DNA of 64,000 bases from a bacterium (GCA_037128595.1 JBAXWB010000010.1:1-64000); one strand, 5' to 3'. Numbered from the stretch's first letter, positions 25,543 through 35,494 are shown. The notes: generated from the letters alone by a model not told the origin. A program made the numbers and translations.

Positions 25543-27849
25543 ATGATCGGGCTTCAACCATTCCGCAGTTTGCGAGCTTTTCGTTTGAACCGCAGTCATT
25601 GTCCCGCTCACTTTTGGGGTGTGATTTTGCTCGCAGGCCTCGCGTTGGGGCAGGAACCGCAGGGGTTTGATTATTCGAAACTCAAGCTGGTGGATGAAAT
25701 CAATTGTGCGACGGATCAGGGGCGACACCAGGTCCGTTACTATCCGGATGAGAAGGCGTGTGAGGCGAAGGAAATCCTGGGGCGGTCATGCCTGGTACTC
25801 AAGATGGGTGACTCGGCCCGGTTCATGGCCTTTAATATCGGAGCCGCGAAAGGGCTCAAGGCCGGTGGAGCGTATGTGCTGACTGTGGACTTTCCTGAAG
25901 ACCAGCCCCGCCTGATGTTTATCCAGAACTGGGGCTGTGAAACAGGGAGGGGGGTTGCCACCGGTAAGGTGGCGTCGGATACCGTTATCGGCAAGTATGT
26001 GAACAACAATCCGGAGTCGTTAAGCTATCCCCTGTCCAGCACCATCAGACGCTGGAATCAATTATTCTATCTTCATCAGAGGACGCCAGAATTCGGGGTA
26101 TTGCGCCATGGTGACACGCTGCGCGCCCAGACCCCTGATAAGGGCTTTTGGGTCTACATCGCTCAGCCTGATGCTGATAATGCCCCATTGTCCACAGGTG
26201 CCGCTGTGGCCACCATAAGTTTGTACGAAGTGGAGCACCCCGAAACCTATGATGTGGCCATCAGGTACCCGCCCGCACCCCTGCCACGTCGTTTTATCTT
26301 CTGCCGCGAAGAAATGGCGGATGGCGTGGTGACGGTTCCTCATGGCCAGGATAAACCGCTCTCCCGTGGCATGGATGATCCCAATGACTGGTTCGAGATG
26401 AAGATGAAGAACATGAAGTTCCTCGGGATGAATACGTTTTCAAAGGATCTACTCGAGTTCGGTCATAATCAAGGATGGAACGCCCATGATGATCAGTGGT
26501 TTGTGCCGGCTTCCACTTCTGACCGCTGGAGCCGGATGTTGGAAACTGTGGCACGGGACTATAAGGATCTCTATGTACTTCCCTACTTCGAATATGGCGG
26601 AAGCACAGGCCCCGGTGGGCTCAGGGGGAATCAAAGCGTCAGGACCTTGAAGGGTGAAAAGGCGTATACGCAGATCGGCTGGCTGGAGAACAATGCCCAC
26701 ATCAATATTCTGGATCCGGAAGCCCTGGTCGACGCCAAACGGCTGCTGGATTGCACCATTATCCCGTACACGAACAAGGTGAATTTTGTCGGCGCCTGGT
26801 TCAGGACCCGGCCCTCCCAGATGCCCATGAGTTTCGGGGACCGGGATCTGGCGCGCTATGCCTCGGAATCCGGGGTGACGGTGACCCGGGCCGCACTCTC
26901 GGCCGACGCCGCTGCCCTCAATGCCTATTACAAATGGTGGTTTGCGAAGCGTCATGCGTTTCTCGCAGCCCTTGCGAAGCATCTGCGTGACCACGGTGTT
27001 GGGGAGGAAGCCATTGTGATGTTGACCACCGATGCAAGTGAGCCGGGAGACAGTCTTTCCGGAAATGTGATGGTCACGGATGATGTTCCGCTTTGGAATC
27101 AGGTCATGGCGGGGAAGCTGCAGAAGCGGAATCCGCTGTCCTTTGACCAGGCCGTGAAAGATGATTTGTATGGCAAGGTGCTTCTCAATTCCCTTCGTCC
27201 CACCTGGGGGAAATGGGAATGGCAGCACTCGGTACCGGGGTCTGATCCCGCTAACTTTAAGGCGAAGGATGGGACCGTCATCACTTATACATTCAACCGG
27301 TTGTATACTGTGGCGAATCCTGCGACGCTTGAGGCCTTCCGAAGCGGGGAGGGGTTGGCCATGGTTCGCCACCATACGCTTAACGAGAATATGATGTCCG
27401 GAAAAGACGGCAAAGACATCATGGGCTATTTCGCATCAGATATGGAGCGTGCCGGCCCCTATTGTATGATGGAAGAGGCGCGGGCAATGGCGAATGGGGA
27501 TCCCCGGTATCTGGGTTATTTGATTGGGAATTCGCTGGCACGCGGGTTCCCTGAGTATGTACGGGCCTTCAATGCCGCTTTTCTGGCGTTGCCAGCCCTG
27601 CCAAGCCACATTCTCAAAACGGCCTCAGCTGACCCTGAGGTTGTGGTCAGGGCGATTCCTGCCGGAGCCCAGGGCACGTATTTTGCAGTGGTAAACACCG
27701 GATTCGGGGCCAAGACCAATCTCGCCCTGGCCTTTCCGGATGGGGCCGTGCTGGTGGATGCCGTGACGGGGGAATCTGTCAAACGGGAGGATGAACGGGT
27801 AGTTCTCTCTCTTTATCCCGGACAATTAAAATCATTTTGTTTGAAATAA
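25543..27849 (+). CDS. secreted glycosidase-like protein of unknown family
   Basis: 768 aa from ATG 25543, which has a strong GGGAGGTG site; the frame runs further upstream but without a site. A signal peptide follows (ending near LLAGLALGQEP). The middle part has TIM-barrel-like strands (DLYVLPYFEYGGSTG, KVNFVGAWFRTRP, YYKWWFAKRHAFLAALAKHLR) and there is a C-terminal beta domain (VVVRAIPAGAQGTYFAVVN ... LSLYPGQLKSFCLK) of the type that ends GH-A-clan enzymes. Catalytic residues cannot be assigned. It sits 15 bases before another secreted hydrolase, so both likely act outside the cytoplasm on the same glycan. Confidence 0.7.
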   Translation: MIGLQPFRSLRAFRLNRSHCPAHFWGVILLAGLALGQEPQGFDYSKLKLVDEINCATDQGRHQVRYYPDEKACEAKEILGRSCLVLKMGDSARFMAFNIGAAKGLKAGGAYVLTVDFPEDQPRLMFIQNWGCETGRGVATGKVASDTVIGKYVNNNPESLSYPLSSTIRRWNQLFYLHQRTPEFGVLRHGDTLRAQTPDKGFWVYIAQPDADNAPLSTGAAVATISLYEVEHPETYDVAIRYPPAPLPRRFIFCREEMADGVVTVPHGQDKPLSRGMDDPNDWFEMKMKNMKFLGMNTFSKDLLEFGHNQGWNAHDDQWFVPASTSDRWSRMLETVARDYKDLYVLPYFEYGGSTGPGGLRGNQSVRTLKGEKAYTQIGWLENNAHINILDPEALVDAKRLLDCTIIPYTNKVNFVGAWFRTRPSQMPMSFGDRDLARYASESGVTVTRAALSADAAALNAYYKWWFAKRHAFLAALAKHLRDHGVGEEAIVMLTTDASEPGDSLSGNVMVTDDVPLWNQVMAGKLQKRNPLSFDQAVKDDLYGKVLLNSLRPTWGKWEWQHSVPGSDPANFKAKDGTVITYTFNRLYTVANPATLEAFRSGEGLAMVRHHTLNENMMSGKDGKDIMGYFASDMERAGPYCMMEEARAMANGDPRYLGYLIGNSLARGFPEYVRAFNAAFLALPALPSHILKTASADPEVVVRAIPAGAQGTYFAVVNTGFGAKTNLALAFPDGAVLVDAVTGESVKREDERVVLSLYPGQLKSFCLK

Positions 27850-27864
27850 CCCTAAAGGAAAAAA

Positions 27865-30800
27865 ATGAAAAAAACAGCAATCCTCGCTGGAACTTCTTTA
27901 CTGATGGTGGCCCTGCCCTGCCTTGGTTCCGGAGAAGGCGCCCAAGATTCATCTTCCGCACCGTTGCAACGTAGGTTATTGAACGCCATGGATGTGCCGG
28001 GCGGAATCGGGGCCTGGAATATTGACAAGGCAAGAACGGCGCTTGCGACCGGTATCGAACCCAAGGTAGGGAATGCGGTCGTGGAGATGTCGGGGATTGC
28101 CCGGATCAAGGGAGGCAAGGGGGATGCCGTGGTCTATGAGGGGACGCTCCCGGGCTGTCAGCGGCTGTCTGTCTGGCTCTATCTCAAGCCTGAAAGTAAT
28201 GTCAGCGAGATCGGGCTCCAGATCAAGGATGCCAAAGGGGAGCGGTTGTCGTGTCTGGTGCCGGCGGATTGGACGGGCTGGAAGTTGCTTGAAATCAATC
28301 CTGCCAAGGACGTCTTTAAGCCGTCGTATGAACAGAAAGACCAGGATGGAAAGGTTGATCTGCCGCTGTCTGCCGTGAATCTGGTGTGGTTCACCAAAGA
28401 GGCGGGGCCCACCTCGGTGGGCGTCGATGGCCTGACCGCGCTGACTGAACTCCGGCCCGGCGAGGCGGGGGTTAAACTGCTGGAGGCCGGCAGTCTGGTG
28501 GCTGAACCCGGACTCCCCTTGTCCGCCCGGCTGATGGCCGAGAATCTGGACGGAGTGGCGCGTACGGTCTCCCTCCATTACACCTTGCAGGCCAATCCCA
28601 CGTTCAATGATTCCCCCCCGCCGGATCCGGTGCTGGGGTTTGATCATGCGCTCGGCTGCGTGAATACGTTTACGGTGGACGGTGAGGAAAAGGGGCCCGC
28701 CAAACTCTGTGATGGTGACGATAACTCCTGTGTGGAGGCGCCCTGGGGGAGCGGATACAAGGAAGCCACGGCCCTCATTGATCTGGGCGTCAGCCGGAAT
28801 ATCTCGGCTGTCCACTATGTGGCGGGCGATGCCAACTGGATCTGGAAGGCCGATGTCCTGACATCGGTTGACGGGGTGACGTTTACGCCGGTGGCGGTTT
28901 TGCAGAGGTTTGACATTCATAAGAAGTGGAACCAGCAGGTCCTGCCCTGGCCCGCCCAGCCGGTTCCCGCCCGATGGTTGAAGTTCCGCTTCCACAATGA
29001 CGGTAAGGAGACCAATTGCATCCGGCTGCCGGTGTCGGTGATGGTGTATGATGGTGCCGCCAATGACCGCCTGGAGGTCCCTCACACCGGCGAGCAGATC
29101 GCGGAAGGAAACGGGTCCGCCACCCTCCCGCCGCATGATTTTGCGGAAGTGATGTTGACTGGGACAGTGCCTGTGCCGCCGGGCGCTTATCTGCTGGGGC
29201 TTGACGCGGAAGTGGGTGGCCGGAAGGAAGTCCGCTGGACGCCTTATCTGGTCCGGCCGGCAACGGAAGCGGATACCGCGCAAACCGGGCGCTTCGGCAT
29301 CAACGCCTCAGATGTGGCGCTGGCCACCGAGATGCGCCGGTGCGGGTTCGGCTGGGTGCGTTTCGAAAATGCCAAATGGCAGATGTTCTGCACCGCCAAG
29401 GATAAGTATGCCTTTGACGGCTCCGTGGATCCCTGGAATGTGGATCAGAATAAGATCTATTCAACGTATCAGGGCCTGGGGATGAAGGTGTTGCCATATG
29501 TCTTTCAGCCGCCGGCCTGGGCGAGCTCGGCGCCGAAGGAAATCACGAAGAACCGGGCCGGCTATCCGCCCGTCAACAATGCGGATTACGGGGATGCGGT
29601 ATTCCAATTGGTGGCCTGGGCTGGCTCGGCTAAAGTGGACCCCGCAAAACTGCTCACCCCCGACAAGCAGACCGGCACGAAACTGATCAATGCCGTTGAG
29701 TTGTGGAATGAGCCCAACCTGAATGATCCGGGCTGGGGCCCGTTTGTGGGAACCATGCCCCAGTATTTTGAGGTGATGCGCGCCGGGGCCGAAGGGGCGC
29801 GCCGGGCGGATCCGGCCTTGCCGGTCAGCTCGGGCGGGCTGGCAGGAATCAGCCTTGAGGTGGTCGGGCAACTGGCGTCCTACAAATATCAGGACGGGAA
29901 GACCCCTCTTGATTTTGTGGACATCATCAATGTGCATTTCTATAGCGGCCGCGAGGAGCCTGAGATCTGCGGCTGGGATCCGAATGTCAACCGTGCCGGT
30001 CATGTGACGGGCGGGCACACCTATCCGGAAGAGATTGAGGATCTGGTGGCCTGGCGGGATCAGGTGAAGCCCAAAGCCGAAATCTGGCTGACGGAAACCG
30101 GGAATGATGTGGGCGGGCCGATCGGGCGGACGGAGCGCTATCAGGCGGCCAAGGTGCCGCGCGCCGTGATGCTGGCCCTGGCCGCAGGCGTGGAGAAGGT
30201 GTTCGTTTACCGCGAGAAGGGCTCCACCCCGACGCAGCATGCCGGCGCCGGCCTGCTCCGGAATGATCTGACTGTCCGGCCGCAATGGTTTACCGTGGCC
30301 ACCATGATCCGCCAGCTTCAGGGGTTTGAAGGGAAGGCCCTGCGTCTGCCCTCTGCCGACCCGAAAGTCTGGATGTTCCTGTGGAAGACGGGGACCCGTC
30401 AGTTGATTACCGCCTGGCGTTACGAGGGAACGGAGCCGCTGGGGATTGATCTGGGCAAGGCCAGCGTGTGTGATGCCTTTGGTCGTGTGACGGAGGTGAA
30501 GGAAACGGCCGGCGTGGTGCTGAGTGAAATGCCGGTTTACATCACGTTGGCCGGGTCAACCCCCGCTTATGAAAAGTTATTGAAAGAGGCTGCTGCTACA
30601 AGGGAAAAACACCGGGGTGAACGTGCGGCCTTAACGGCGGTGACCACCAGGTTGTTTGATTTCGGACCTGCAGGACAGCGGCTGGGCATGCTCAAGGGCT
30701 ATGGCCTGCCGCGCTGGTACACCCCGGTTGGCAAGGGGGATGTGTGGGACGAGGCACGCGGGTACGGGTTTGTGCTGCCGGTGACGCAAGATCTTGAACG

Positions 30801-31095
30801 GCGCTGGGTGCATGATCCCCTGGAGCGGGATTCCTGTAAGCTGAATGCGGATAATGCGTTTAAGTTCATCCTCCCTGCGGGCCAGTTTACAGTGAGGGTG
30901 TCAGCGGAGCCCATAGGCGGGACCCCCACGGAAGTGATCCTGAAGACGGCGGCCGGGGCGCAGTCCCGGACCGTAGATAAAAAAGCCCATCTGGCGGAGT
31001 TCGTTGTGGAGGGCGGTCCGCAACCGGTTGAGGTAACGTTCCCGAAATATGGTAGCATCTTCTCGATTACCGCCATCGCCCAAGGACAGAAATGA
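27865..31095 (+). CDS. secreted GH-A clan glycosidase (GH39-like) with discoidin-like domain
   Basis: 1076 aa with signal peptide (ILAGTSLLMVALPCLGSGEG). N-terminal beta-sandwich modules occupy about 1-250; residues ~250-390 (IDLGVSRNISAVHYVAGD ... WLKFRFHNDG) resemble an F5/8-type C (discoidin) sugar-binding domain. The barrel begins near 470; LWNEPN (Glu about 615) is the acid/base and IWLTETGND (Glu about 743) the nucleophile, the clan GH-A pattern as in GH39 beta-xylosidases. A C-terminal beta domain follows. The ATG at 27865 is 15 bases after the previous stop, in an apparent operon. Confidence 0.8.
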   Translation: MKKTAILAGTSLLMVALPCLGSGEGAQDSSSAPLQRRLLNAMDVPGGIGAWNIDKARTALATGIEPKVGNAVVEMSGIARIKGGKGDAVVYEGTLPGCQRLSVWLYLKPESNVSEIGLQIKDAKGERLSCLVPADWTGWKLLEINPAKDVFKPSYEQKDQDGKVDLPLSAVNLVWFTKEAGPTSVGVDGLTALTELRPGEAGVKLLEAGSLVAEPGLPLSARLMAENLDGVARTVSLHYTLQANPTFNDSPPPDPVLGFDHALGCVNTFTVDGEEKGPAKLCDGDDNSCVEAPWGSGYKEATALIDLGVSRNISAVHYVAGDANWIWKADVLTSVDGVTFTPVAVLQRFDIHKKWNQQVLPWPAQPVPARWLKFRFHNDGKETNCIRLPVSVMVYDGAANDRLEVPHTGEQIAEGNGSATLPPHDFAEVMLTGTVPVPPGAYLLGLDAEVGGRKEVRWTPYLVRPATEADTAQTGRFGINASDVALATEMRRCGFGWVRFENAKWQMFCTAKDKYAFDGSVDPWNVDQNKIYSTYQGLGMKVLPYVFQPPAWASSAPKEITKNRAGYPPVNNADYGDAVFQLVAWAGSAKVDPAKLLTPDKQTGTKLINAVELWNEPNLNDPGWGPFVGTMPQYFEVMRAGAEGARRADPALPVSSGGLAGISLEVVGQLASYKYQDGKTPLDFVDIINVHFYSGREEPEICGWDPNVNRAGHVTGGHTYPEEIEDLVAWRDQVKPKAEIWLTETGNDVGGPIGRTERYQAAKVPRAVMLALAAGVEKVFVYREKGSTPTQHAGAGLLRNDLTVRPQWFTVATMIRQLQGFEGKALRLPSADPKVWMFLWKTGTRQLITAWRYEGTEPLGIDLGKASVCDAFGRVTEVKETAGVVLSEMPVYITLAGSTPAYEKLLKEAAATREKHRGERAALTAVTTRLFDFGPAGQRLGMLKGYGLPRWYTPVGKGDVWDEARGYGFVLPVTQDLERRWVHDPLERDSCKLNADNAFKFILPAGQFTVRVSAEPIGGTPTEVILKTAAGAQSRTVDKKAHLAEFVVEGGPQPVEVTFPKYGSIFSITAIAQGQK

Positions 31096-31129
31096 TGCCC
31101 GGCTGACGTTGGCAGCGGAAATTTGGAGT

Positions 31130-31203
31130 GCGGCAGCTTGATGCCGCTTTGGAGAGGCGCGGCTTGACGCGCCAGTGGCTAGGGAGGCCCGTCAAGCCGG
31201 GCC
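31130..31203. repeat. cluster of three hairpins with a shared GCTTGA loop
   Basis: Three consecutive 18-nt inverted repeats: GCGGCA/TGCCGC at 31130-31147, GGCGCG/CGCGCC at 31156-31173 and GGCCCG/CGGGCC at 31186-31203. All have 6-bp stems of different sequence. The first two have loop GCTTGA; the third has its complement TCAAGC, so it is the same unit reversed. They fill the gap before the GH78-like gene. REP-like palindromic elements are one reading. Confidence 0.85.
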
Positions 31204-31255
31204 ATGGGAAAGCGGTGTCGAGCCACCGCAGTCCAAAAAGGGAGTGGAGGGTCAT

Positions 31256-33658
31256 ATGATGAATGTCATCGACGCCTGCAAGCAGGCAAACTGGATCTGG
31301 CTTGAAACGGTTGAAAAGGACACCTATGCCGGGTTTGTCCGGACCTTTGATGTGGACGGGGAGCCCGGTCAGGCCCACATCGGGATTTTTGCGGACACTC
31401 ATTATAAGCTTTATATCAATGGTCAGTTCGTCAATGCCGGGCCCGCGCCCTTCCGCAAGCCGGTGATCATGATCGATGACTATGACGTGACCGCCTATCT
31501 GCGGCCCGGGCGCAACACGCTGTTTGTACTGGCCCGGTATATCGGGGAAACCGTGAAATACAATACCGTCAGCCAGCCCGGCGTGCTGGCGGCGCTGTGT
31601 GTCACCAACGGGGATGGACGCGAGATGGTCGTGAAAACCGATGAGGCCTGGAAGGGATTTTCCATTCCGGCCTGGGCGCGGGAGACCCCGAAAATGACCT
31701 GGGCCCTGGGCGGGATCGAGTCGGTTGATCTGAATTTAGCCTCGTTCCGCGTCCTGTCGGACTTTGCCTCGCAGGACTACCATGCGGGCGCGCGGGAAGG
31801 GGATGAGACCACGCTTCCTAAACACTTGAAGCCGGTCCGGAGCTGGCGCGAGGAGCCCCTTGAGATTCGTCCGCGTACCGTACCCATTCTGCGGTGGAGC
31901 CAGGAGAAGCCGTTGCGCGTACTGCATGTGTTCACGATGACACCGGAGATCTATTCCCTGCGGGATAATGCCATGCGACTGGATAGTGAGTACCGCGTGC
32001 CCGTTTATGCCGCCGACGAATATGCCATGTTCAAGGGCGGCACCGTGCGATTGAACCGCCGCAAGGGAGAAAAAGGGTTAGCCGTATTGTATGACTTCAT
32101 GCGCATGACCACCGGCGATTTCACCATTACCATCCGGTCGGCTGGCCAGGCGACGGTGGATGTGGCCTTTGCCGAGCATCTGCGTGATGGCCGGCCGAGC
32201 ATCTCCCGGAACGGCTCCTGCTACTACACCCGGCTGCAGCTCGCGCCCGGGCTCAACCGGTTCAGGCTCTTCAACTCCAACGGATACCAGTATCTCTATG
32301 TGGTGCTTAAGGATTTTGAGGGGGACCTGGAGATTCTCGATGTGGTCGCCCATGAATCCCGCGCCAATCTGGATTATCAGGATGCCCTGGTGGTGCGGGA
32401 TCGCACGGTCATGAGCATTTATGACATTTCCCGCCGCAGCATCATGCTCAACAACCAGGCGGAGCCTTACGATTGCAATACCCGGGAGCGCGGCACGTAT
32501 TGGGGCGATTCCCTCTGGGTGCTCGAGTCGGTGGGGCACATGACGGGCAATTTCTCCCAGCTCCGGCGCCTGTGTGATGCCATGACGGATGAGTATGCCG
32601 TCACCGGCATGGTTAACGGGAGTCTCTATGGGATGGGCGAGCCGCTTTATGATTACAGCCTGGTCCCGGTCGAAATGCTCAAGCGGTATTATCTCTTCAC
32701 GGCGGATACGGAGGCGGTGAAAGCGCATCTGGGGACCTGTGAAAAGATCGTGGCCGATTTCCGGCGGCTCAAAAATAACGCAGGCCTGATTATGCTCGGG
32801 TCGAGCCCGGCGGGAGTGGGGCGGCACGGACTGCTCTTTCTTGATCATCCCGGATTGGGATGGCATCCGCGCACGACCACGGGGATTGAGCGTGAGGATT
32901 GCAATGCCGGGATCAACCTGTTTTATCTGCAGGCCCTGCAGGCGGTGGACTTCCTTCATGGGGTTCAGGGGAGGGCCCGGCCGCTTCAGGGGGAAATTGC
33001 AGCCCTTACACGGGCCATCCGCGAGACCTTTTGGATGTCCGACAAAGGACTTCTTGCGGATGGCCGCAACGAAGCGCGCGGGTTCTTCGGCTGTTCCCAG
33101 ATTGTTAACGCGTTGGCCGTGACCACTGGGGTATTGTCGGGCGCTGAAGCCAATTTTGCCATGCAGGAGATCGTGGATATTGAACGGAATCCCTGGGTGG
33201 CGCAGGGATCGCCCTACTCCTACTTCTTCATTGCCGACGCCTTGAGCCGGTTGGAGCAGCCCGGACTGGGCGTGCAGACCATCAAGCAGTATTGGACGCC
33301 GATGCTTGAACGCGGTGCCACGACGACGTGGGAAGCGTTCGGAGGGGAGCACCATGATTCCTTTAATCATGCCTGGAGTGCGCCTTTGCCGTACCTGGTC
33401 TATCGGGGGGTGATGGGGTTGGTCCCGCTGGCTCCGGGGTATCAGCGGATTGGGTTGACGCCGCATCTGGCCGCCTTTGATCATTTTTCCGCCACCTATT
33501 GCATCCCGCAGGGGCAGGTGCATATGGAATGGGAGAAAACAGGAGTATCGACTTACGGCCTGAAGGTGCATTTGCCAAAGGCTGCTTCTGCAATGCTGCG
33601 CGTGGGCGGGCAGGTAATTGAGGTTTCGGATAACTATGAGGGTTCGGTCGTCCTGTAA
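31256..33658 (+). CDS. GH78-like alpha-L-rhamnosidase (six-hairpin)
   Basis: 800 aa from ATG 31256 with GGAGG five bases ahead; a second in-frame ATG follows at once. No signal peptide. An N-terminal jelly-roll (ADTHYKLYINGQFVNAGPAP, GRNTLFVLARYIGE) precedes the (alpha/alpha)6 domain, where YDCNTRERGTYWGDSLW near residues 410-425 corresponds to the GH78 D-C-x-x-R-E-R acid-bearing motif. A C-terminal beta-sandwich (GYQRIGLTPHL, QGQVHMEWEK) closes the protein. The rhamnose mutarotase in region 1 would fit its product. Predicted cytoplasmic, so it acts on imported oligosaccharides or glycosides. Confidence 0.8.
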   Translation: MMNVIDACKQANWIWLETVEKDTYAGFVRTFDVDGEPGQAHIGIFADTHYKLYINGQFVNAGPAPFRKPVIMIDDYDVTAYLRPGRNTLFVLARYIGETVKYNTVSQPGVLAALCVTNGDGREMVVKTDEAWKGFSIPAWARETPKMTWALGGIESVDLNLASFRVLSDFASQDYHAGAREGDETTLPKHLKPVRSWREEPLEIRPRTVPILRWSQEKPLRVLHVFTMTPEIYSLRDNAMRLDSEYRVPVYAADEYAMFKGGTVRLNRRKGEKGLAVLYDFMRMTTGDFTITIRSAGQATVDVAFAEHLRDGRPSISRNGSCYYTRLQLAPGLNRFRLFNSNGYQYLYVVLKDFEGDLEILDVVAHESRANLDYQDALVVRDRTVMSIYDISRRSIMLNNQAEPYDCNTRERGTYWGDSLWVLESVGHMTGNFSQLRRLCDAMTDEYAVTGMVNGSLYGMGEPLYDYSLVPVEMLKRYYLFTADTEAVKAHLGTCEKIVADFRRLKNNAGLIMLGSSPAGVGRHGLLFLDHPGLGWHPRTTTGIEREDCNAGINLFYLQALQAVDFLHGVQGRARPLQGEIAALTRAIRETFWMSDKGLLADGRNEARGFFGCSQIVNALAVTTGVLSGAEANFAMQEIVDIERNPWVAQGSPYSYFFIADALSRLEQPGLGVQTIKQYWTPMLERGATTTWEAFGGEHHDSFNHAWSAPLPYLVYRGVMGLVPLAPGYQRIGLTPHLAAFDHFSATYCIPQGQVHMEWEKTGVSTYGLKVHLPKAASAMLRVGGQVIEVSDNYEGSVVL

Positions 33659-33683
33659 TCTTCCGGCACGGGCAGGAGCGGTA

Positions 33684-34502
33684 ATGAAGAAGCGCAGTCA
33701 GAAAACCAGGTTTTTAGTACGCTGGTCCAGCGTTGCGCTCTTGGTCATTCTGATCACGGGGCTGCTGAAGTGGAATTTCACAAGGACCAATTCAACGACG
33801 GGCGCTGACAGAACGATCCAGTCATTGAAGCGTGGGGCAGAACGGGGTGATGCGAAGGCCCAATATAGGCTGAGTCTTGCGTATGACAAAGGGGCGGGGG
33901 TTGAAGCCGATATGGCGCAGTCCATCACGTGGCTTCGCAAAGCCGCCGGACAAGGTGACGCGCAGGCGGAATTCAAGTTGGGGAATGCCTACCGGTTTGG
34001 CCGGGGGGTGGCGCAGGACGATGTGGAGGCCACGATGTGGTTCCGTAAGGCGGCGGACCAGGGTCATGCGGTGGCGCAATGCAGTCTCGGGGTGGCCTAT
34101 ATGGTGGGTCAGGGTGTTGTCAGCAACGAGGTGGAGGCGGTGAAGTGGTTCCGTAGGTCTGTCGAACAGGGGGATATTCTGGCGCAATACAATCTGGGCA
34201 ACGCCTATACGCTTGGCCGCGGGGTGGCCCAGGATGATGAGGCGGCGGTGAAGTGGTTCCGTAAGGCGGCAGATCAAGGACATGCCCTGGCACAATATAA
34301 CCTTGGCATTTGTTATGCCCGAGGGAGAGGTGTGGATCAGGATATCCGCGCGGCCTATGGCTGGTTCCTCTTGTCCGCCGCAGGAGGGGATGGGGATGCC
34401 CCTGTATTTCTCGAGTCGCTTGAGAAATTGTTATCGCCGTCGGAAAAGGAAGCCGCACGATCCTGGATGAAGGCGTGGAAGCCTGCAGCGGTGACGGAAT
34501 GA
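33684..34502 (+). CDS. membrane-anchored Sel1-repeat protein
   Basis: 272 aa from ATG 33684, 25 bases after the rhamnosidase stop. A single N-terminal membrane segment (WSSVALLVILITGLLKW) is followed by about five Sel1-like repeats of 36 residues (A-x-x-G-x-x-x-A-Q-x-x-L-G-x-x-Y), each with the typical GRGVAQDD and AVKWFRKAADQG segments. Sel1 repeats are helical protein-binding scaffolds. The partner is unknown. Confidence 0.85.
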   Translation: MKKRSQKTRFLVRWSSVALLVILITGLLKWNFTRTNSTTGADRTIQSLKRGAERGDAKAQYRLSLAYDKGAGVEADMAQSITWLRKAAGQGDAQAEFKLGNAYRFGRGVAQDDVEATMWFRKAADQGHAVAQCSLGVAYMVGQGVVSNEVEAVKWFRRSVEQGDILAQYNLGNAYTLGRGVAQDDEAAVKWFRKAADQGHALAQYNLGICYARGRGVDQDIRAAYGWFLLSAAGGDGDAPVFLESLEKLLSPSEKEAARSWMKAWKPAAVTE

Positions 34503-34656
34503 CAGGCGGGTGAAAGTGAGAAAGATACTGAACAGGGCGAAACAGGAACTTGCCGATTATCGGGCACTGTTCATCCATCCCCGGACACATTCCATTTGAA
34601 CTCCCGCCCCATAAGCGTATTTTAGTAATAAATCTTTAACCAACCAAAGGAGCTCT

Positions 34657-35142
34657 ATGAACATCGCTCAAGTCCTGAAAGCTGAAATATCACGCATCTC
34701 CAAACATGAGGCAAAAGCCCTTTCCTCCCCAACCCGTTCAGCCACCATCATCCTCAAAAAGACGGTGGTCGACCTCAAGAGCCGCCTGTCCATCCTTGAG
34801 AAATCCAACAAGGAACTTCAGAGGCAGGTGGCGTCCCTCATAGCCAGCCAACCCAAAGTTGAACAACCTGATGAGGGAAGAGTTTGGATCTCTGGTAAAG
34901 GGGTGAAGGCTCTCCGCAGGAAACTGGGGCTGACTCAGGATGAATTGGCGAGACTGACATCGGTCTCCAAGGGGGCGGTGGTTCAATGGGAGAGCAAGTC
35001 GGGGATGCTGAAGCTGCGTGACGCCACAAAGAAGGCTGTTATGGCTGTCAGGGGGATAGGTGGTAAAGCTGAGGCGAGGAAGCGGCTGGAGGTGGTCAAG
35101 GCTGTTAAAGGCAAGAAGGCTGTTTTGAAGAGGCGGAAATAG
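34657..35142 (+). CDS. XRE-type helix-turn-helix protein with coiled coil and basic tail
   Basis: 161 aa with a good AAAGGAG site. Residues 25-65 are a predicted coiled coil (KSRLSILEKSNKELQRQV); 80-125 a lambda-repressor-like HTH (ALRRKLGLTQDELARLTSVS, VVQWESKSG); the end is very basic (VVKAVKGKKAVLKRRK). Probable regulator of unknown target. Followed after one base by a small gene. Confidence 0.75.
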   Translation: MNIAQVLKAEISRISKHEAKALSSPTRSATIILKKTVVDLKSRLSILEKSNKELQRQVASLIASQPKVEQPDEGRVWISGKGVKALRRKLGLTQDELARLTSVSKGAVVQWESKSGMLKLRDATKKAVMAVRGIGGKAEARKRLEVVKAVKGKKAVLKRRK

Positions 35143-35143
35143 A

Positions 35144-35482
35144 ATGGTGCCTGTAAAATCCCAAAAACAGAAAACCCGATGGCGAAGAGGGACGGTTTGC
35201 TCAAGCACTGAACATATGGAACTGATCTTTGGTGACAGGAATATCATCGTCGCCAGAGTTGCCCCGCCCGTTGAGAATACCTTCACCGTTGAAATCCTGA
35301 TCAACGAAGAGCGAGCAATCAATCTGCCAACCCTCAAGGCGGCAAGAGCGAGTTTGAATGCCCAGCTGGTTGAAAAGGAAGAGCCTGAGCCGTGGGAGTA
35401 TGTGAAACGCTATTGCTCATCCAACTCCAACAGGTTTTCACAGGTTCTTTGGAAATACTATCCTGAGGGGAAGACGTTGTAA
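35144..35482 (+). CDS. hypothetical protein
   Basis: 112 aa starting one base after the HTH gene stop, so likely translated with it. A basic N-terminus (KSQKQKTRWRRG) is followed by a beta-rich part (IIVARVAPPVENTFTVEILI) and an acidic/aromatic end. No family recognised. Confidence 0.5.
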   Translation: MVPVKSQKQKTRWRRGTVCSSTEHMELIFGDRNIIVARVAPPVENTFTVEILINEERAINLPTLKAARASLNAQLVEKEEPEPWEYVKRYCSSNSNRFSQVLWKYYPEGKTL

Positions 35483-35494
35483 GGGTGTGCAGGA

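Noticed and set aside
27976-29283. 435-codon leftward frame inside the GH39-like gene
   Set aside because: Antisense shadow; the forward frame has signal peptide, discoidin-like and catalytic motifs.
32078-33571. 497-codon leftward frame inside the rhamnosidase gene
   Set aside because: Antisense shadow rich in Arg, His and Pro; forward frame is a clear six-hairpin glycosidase.
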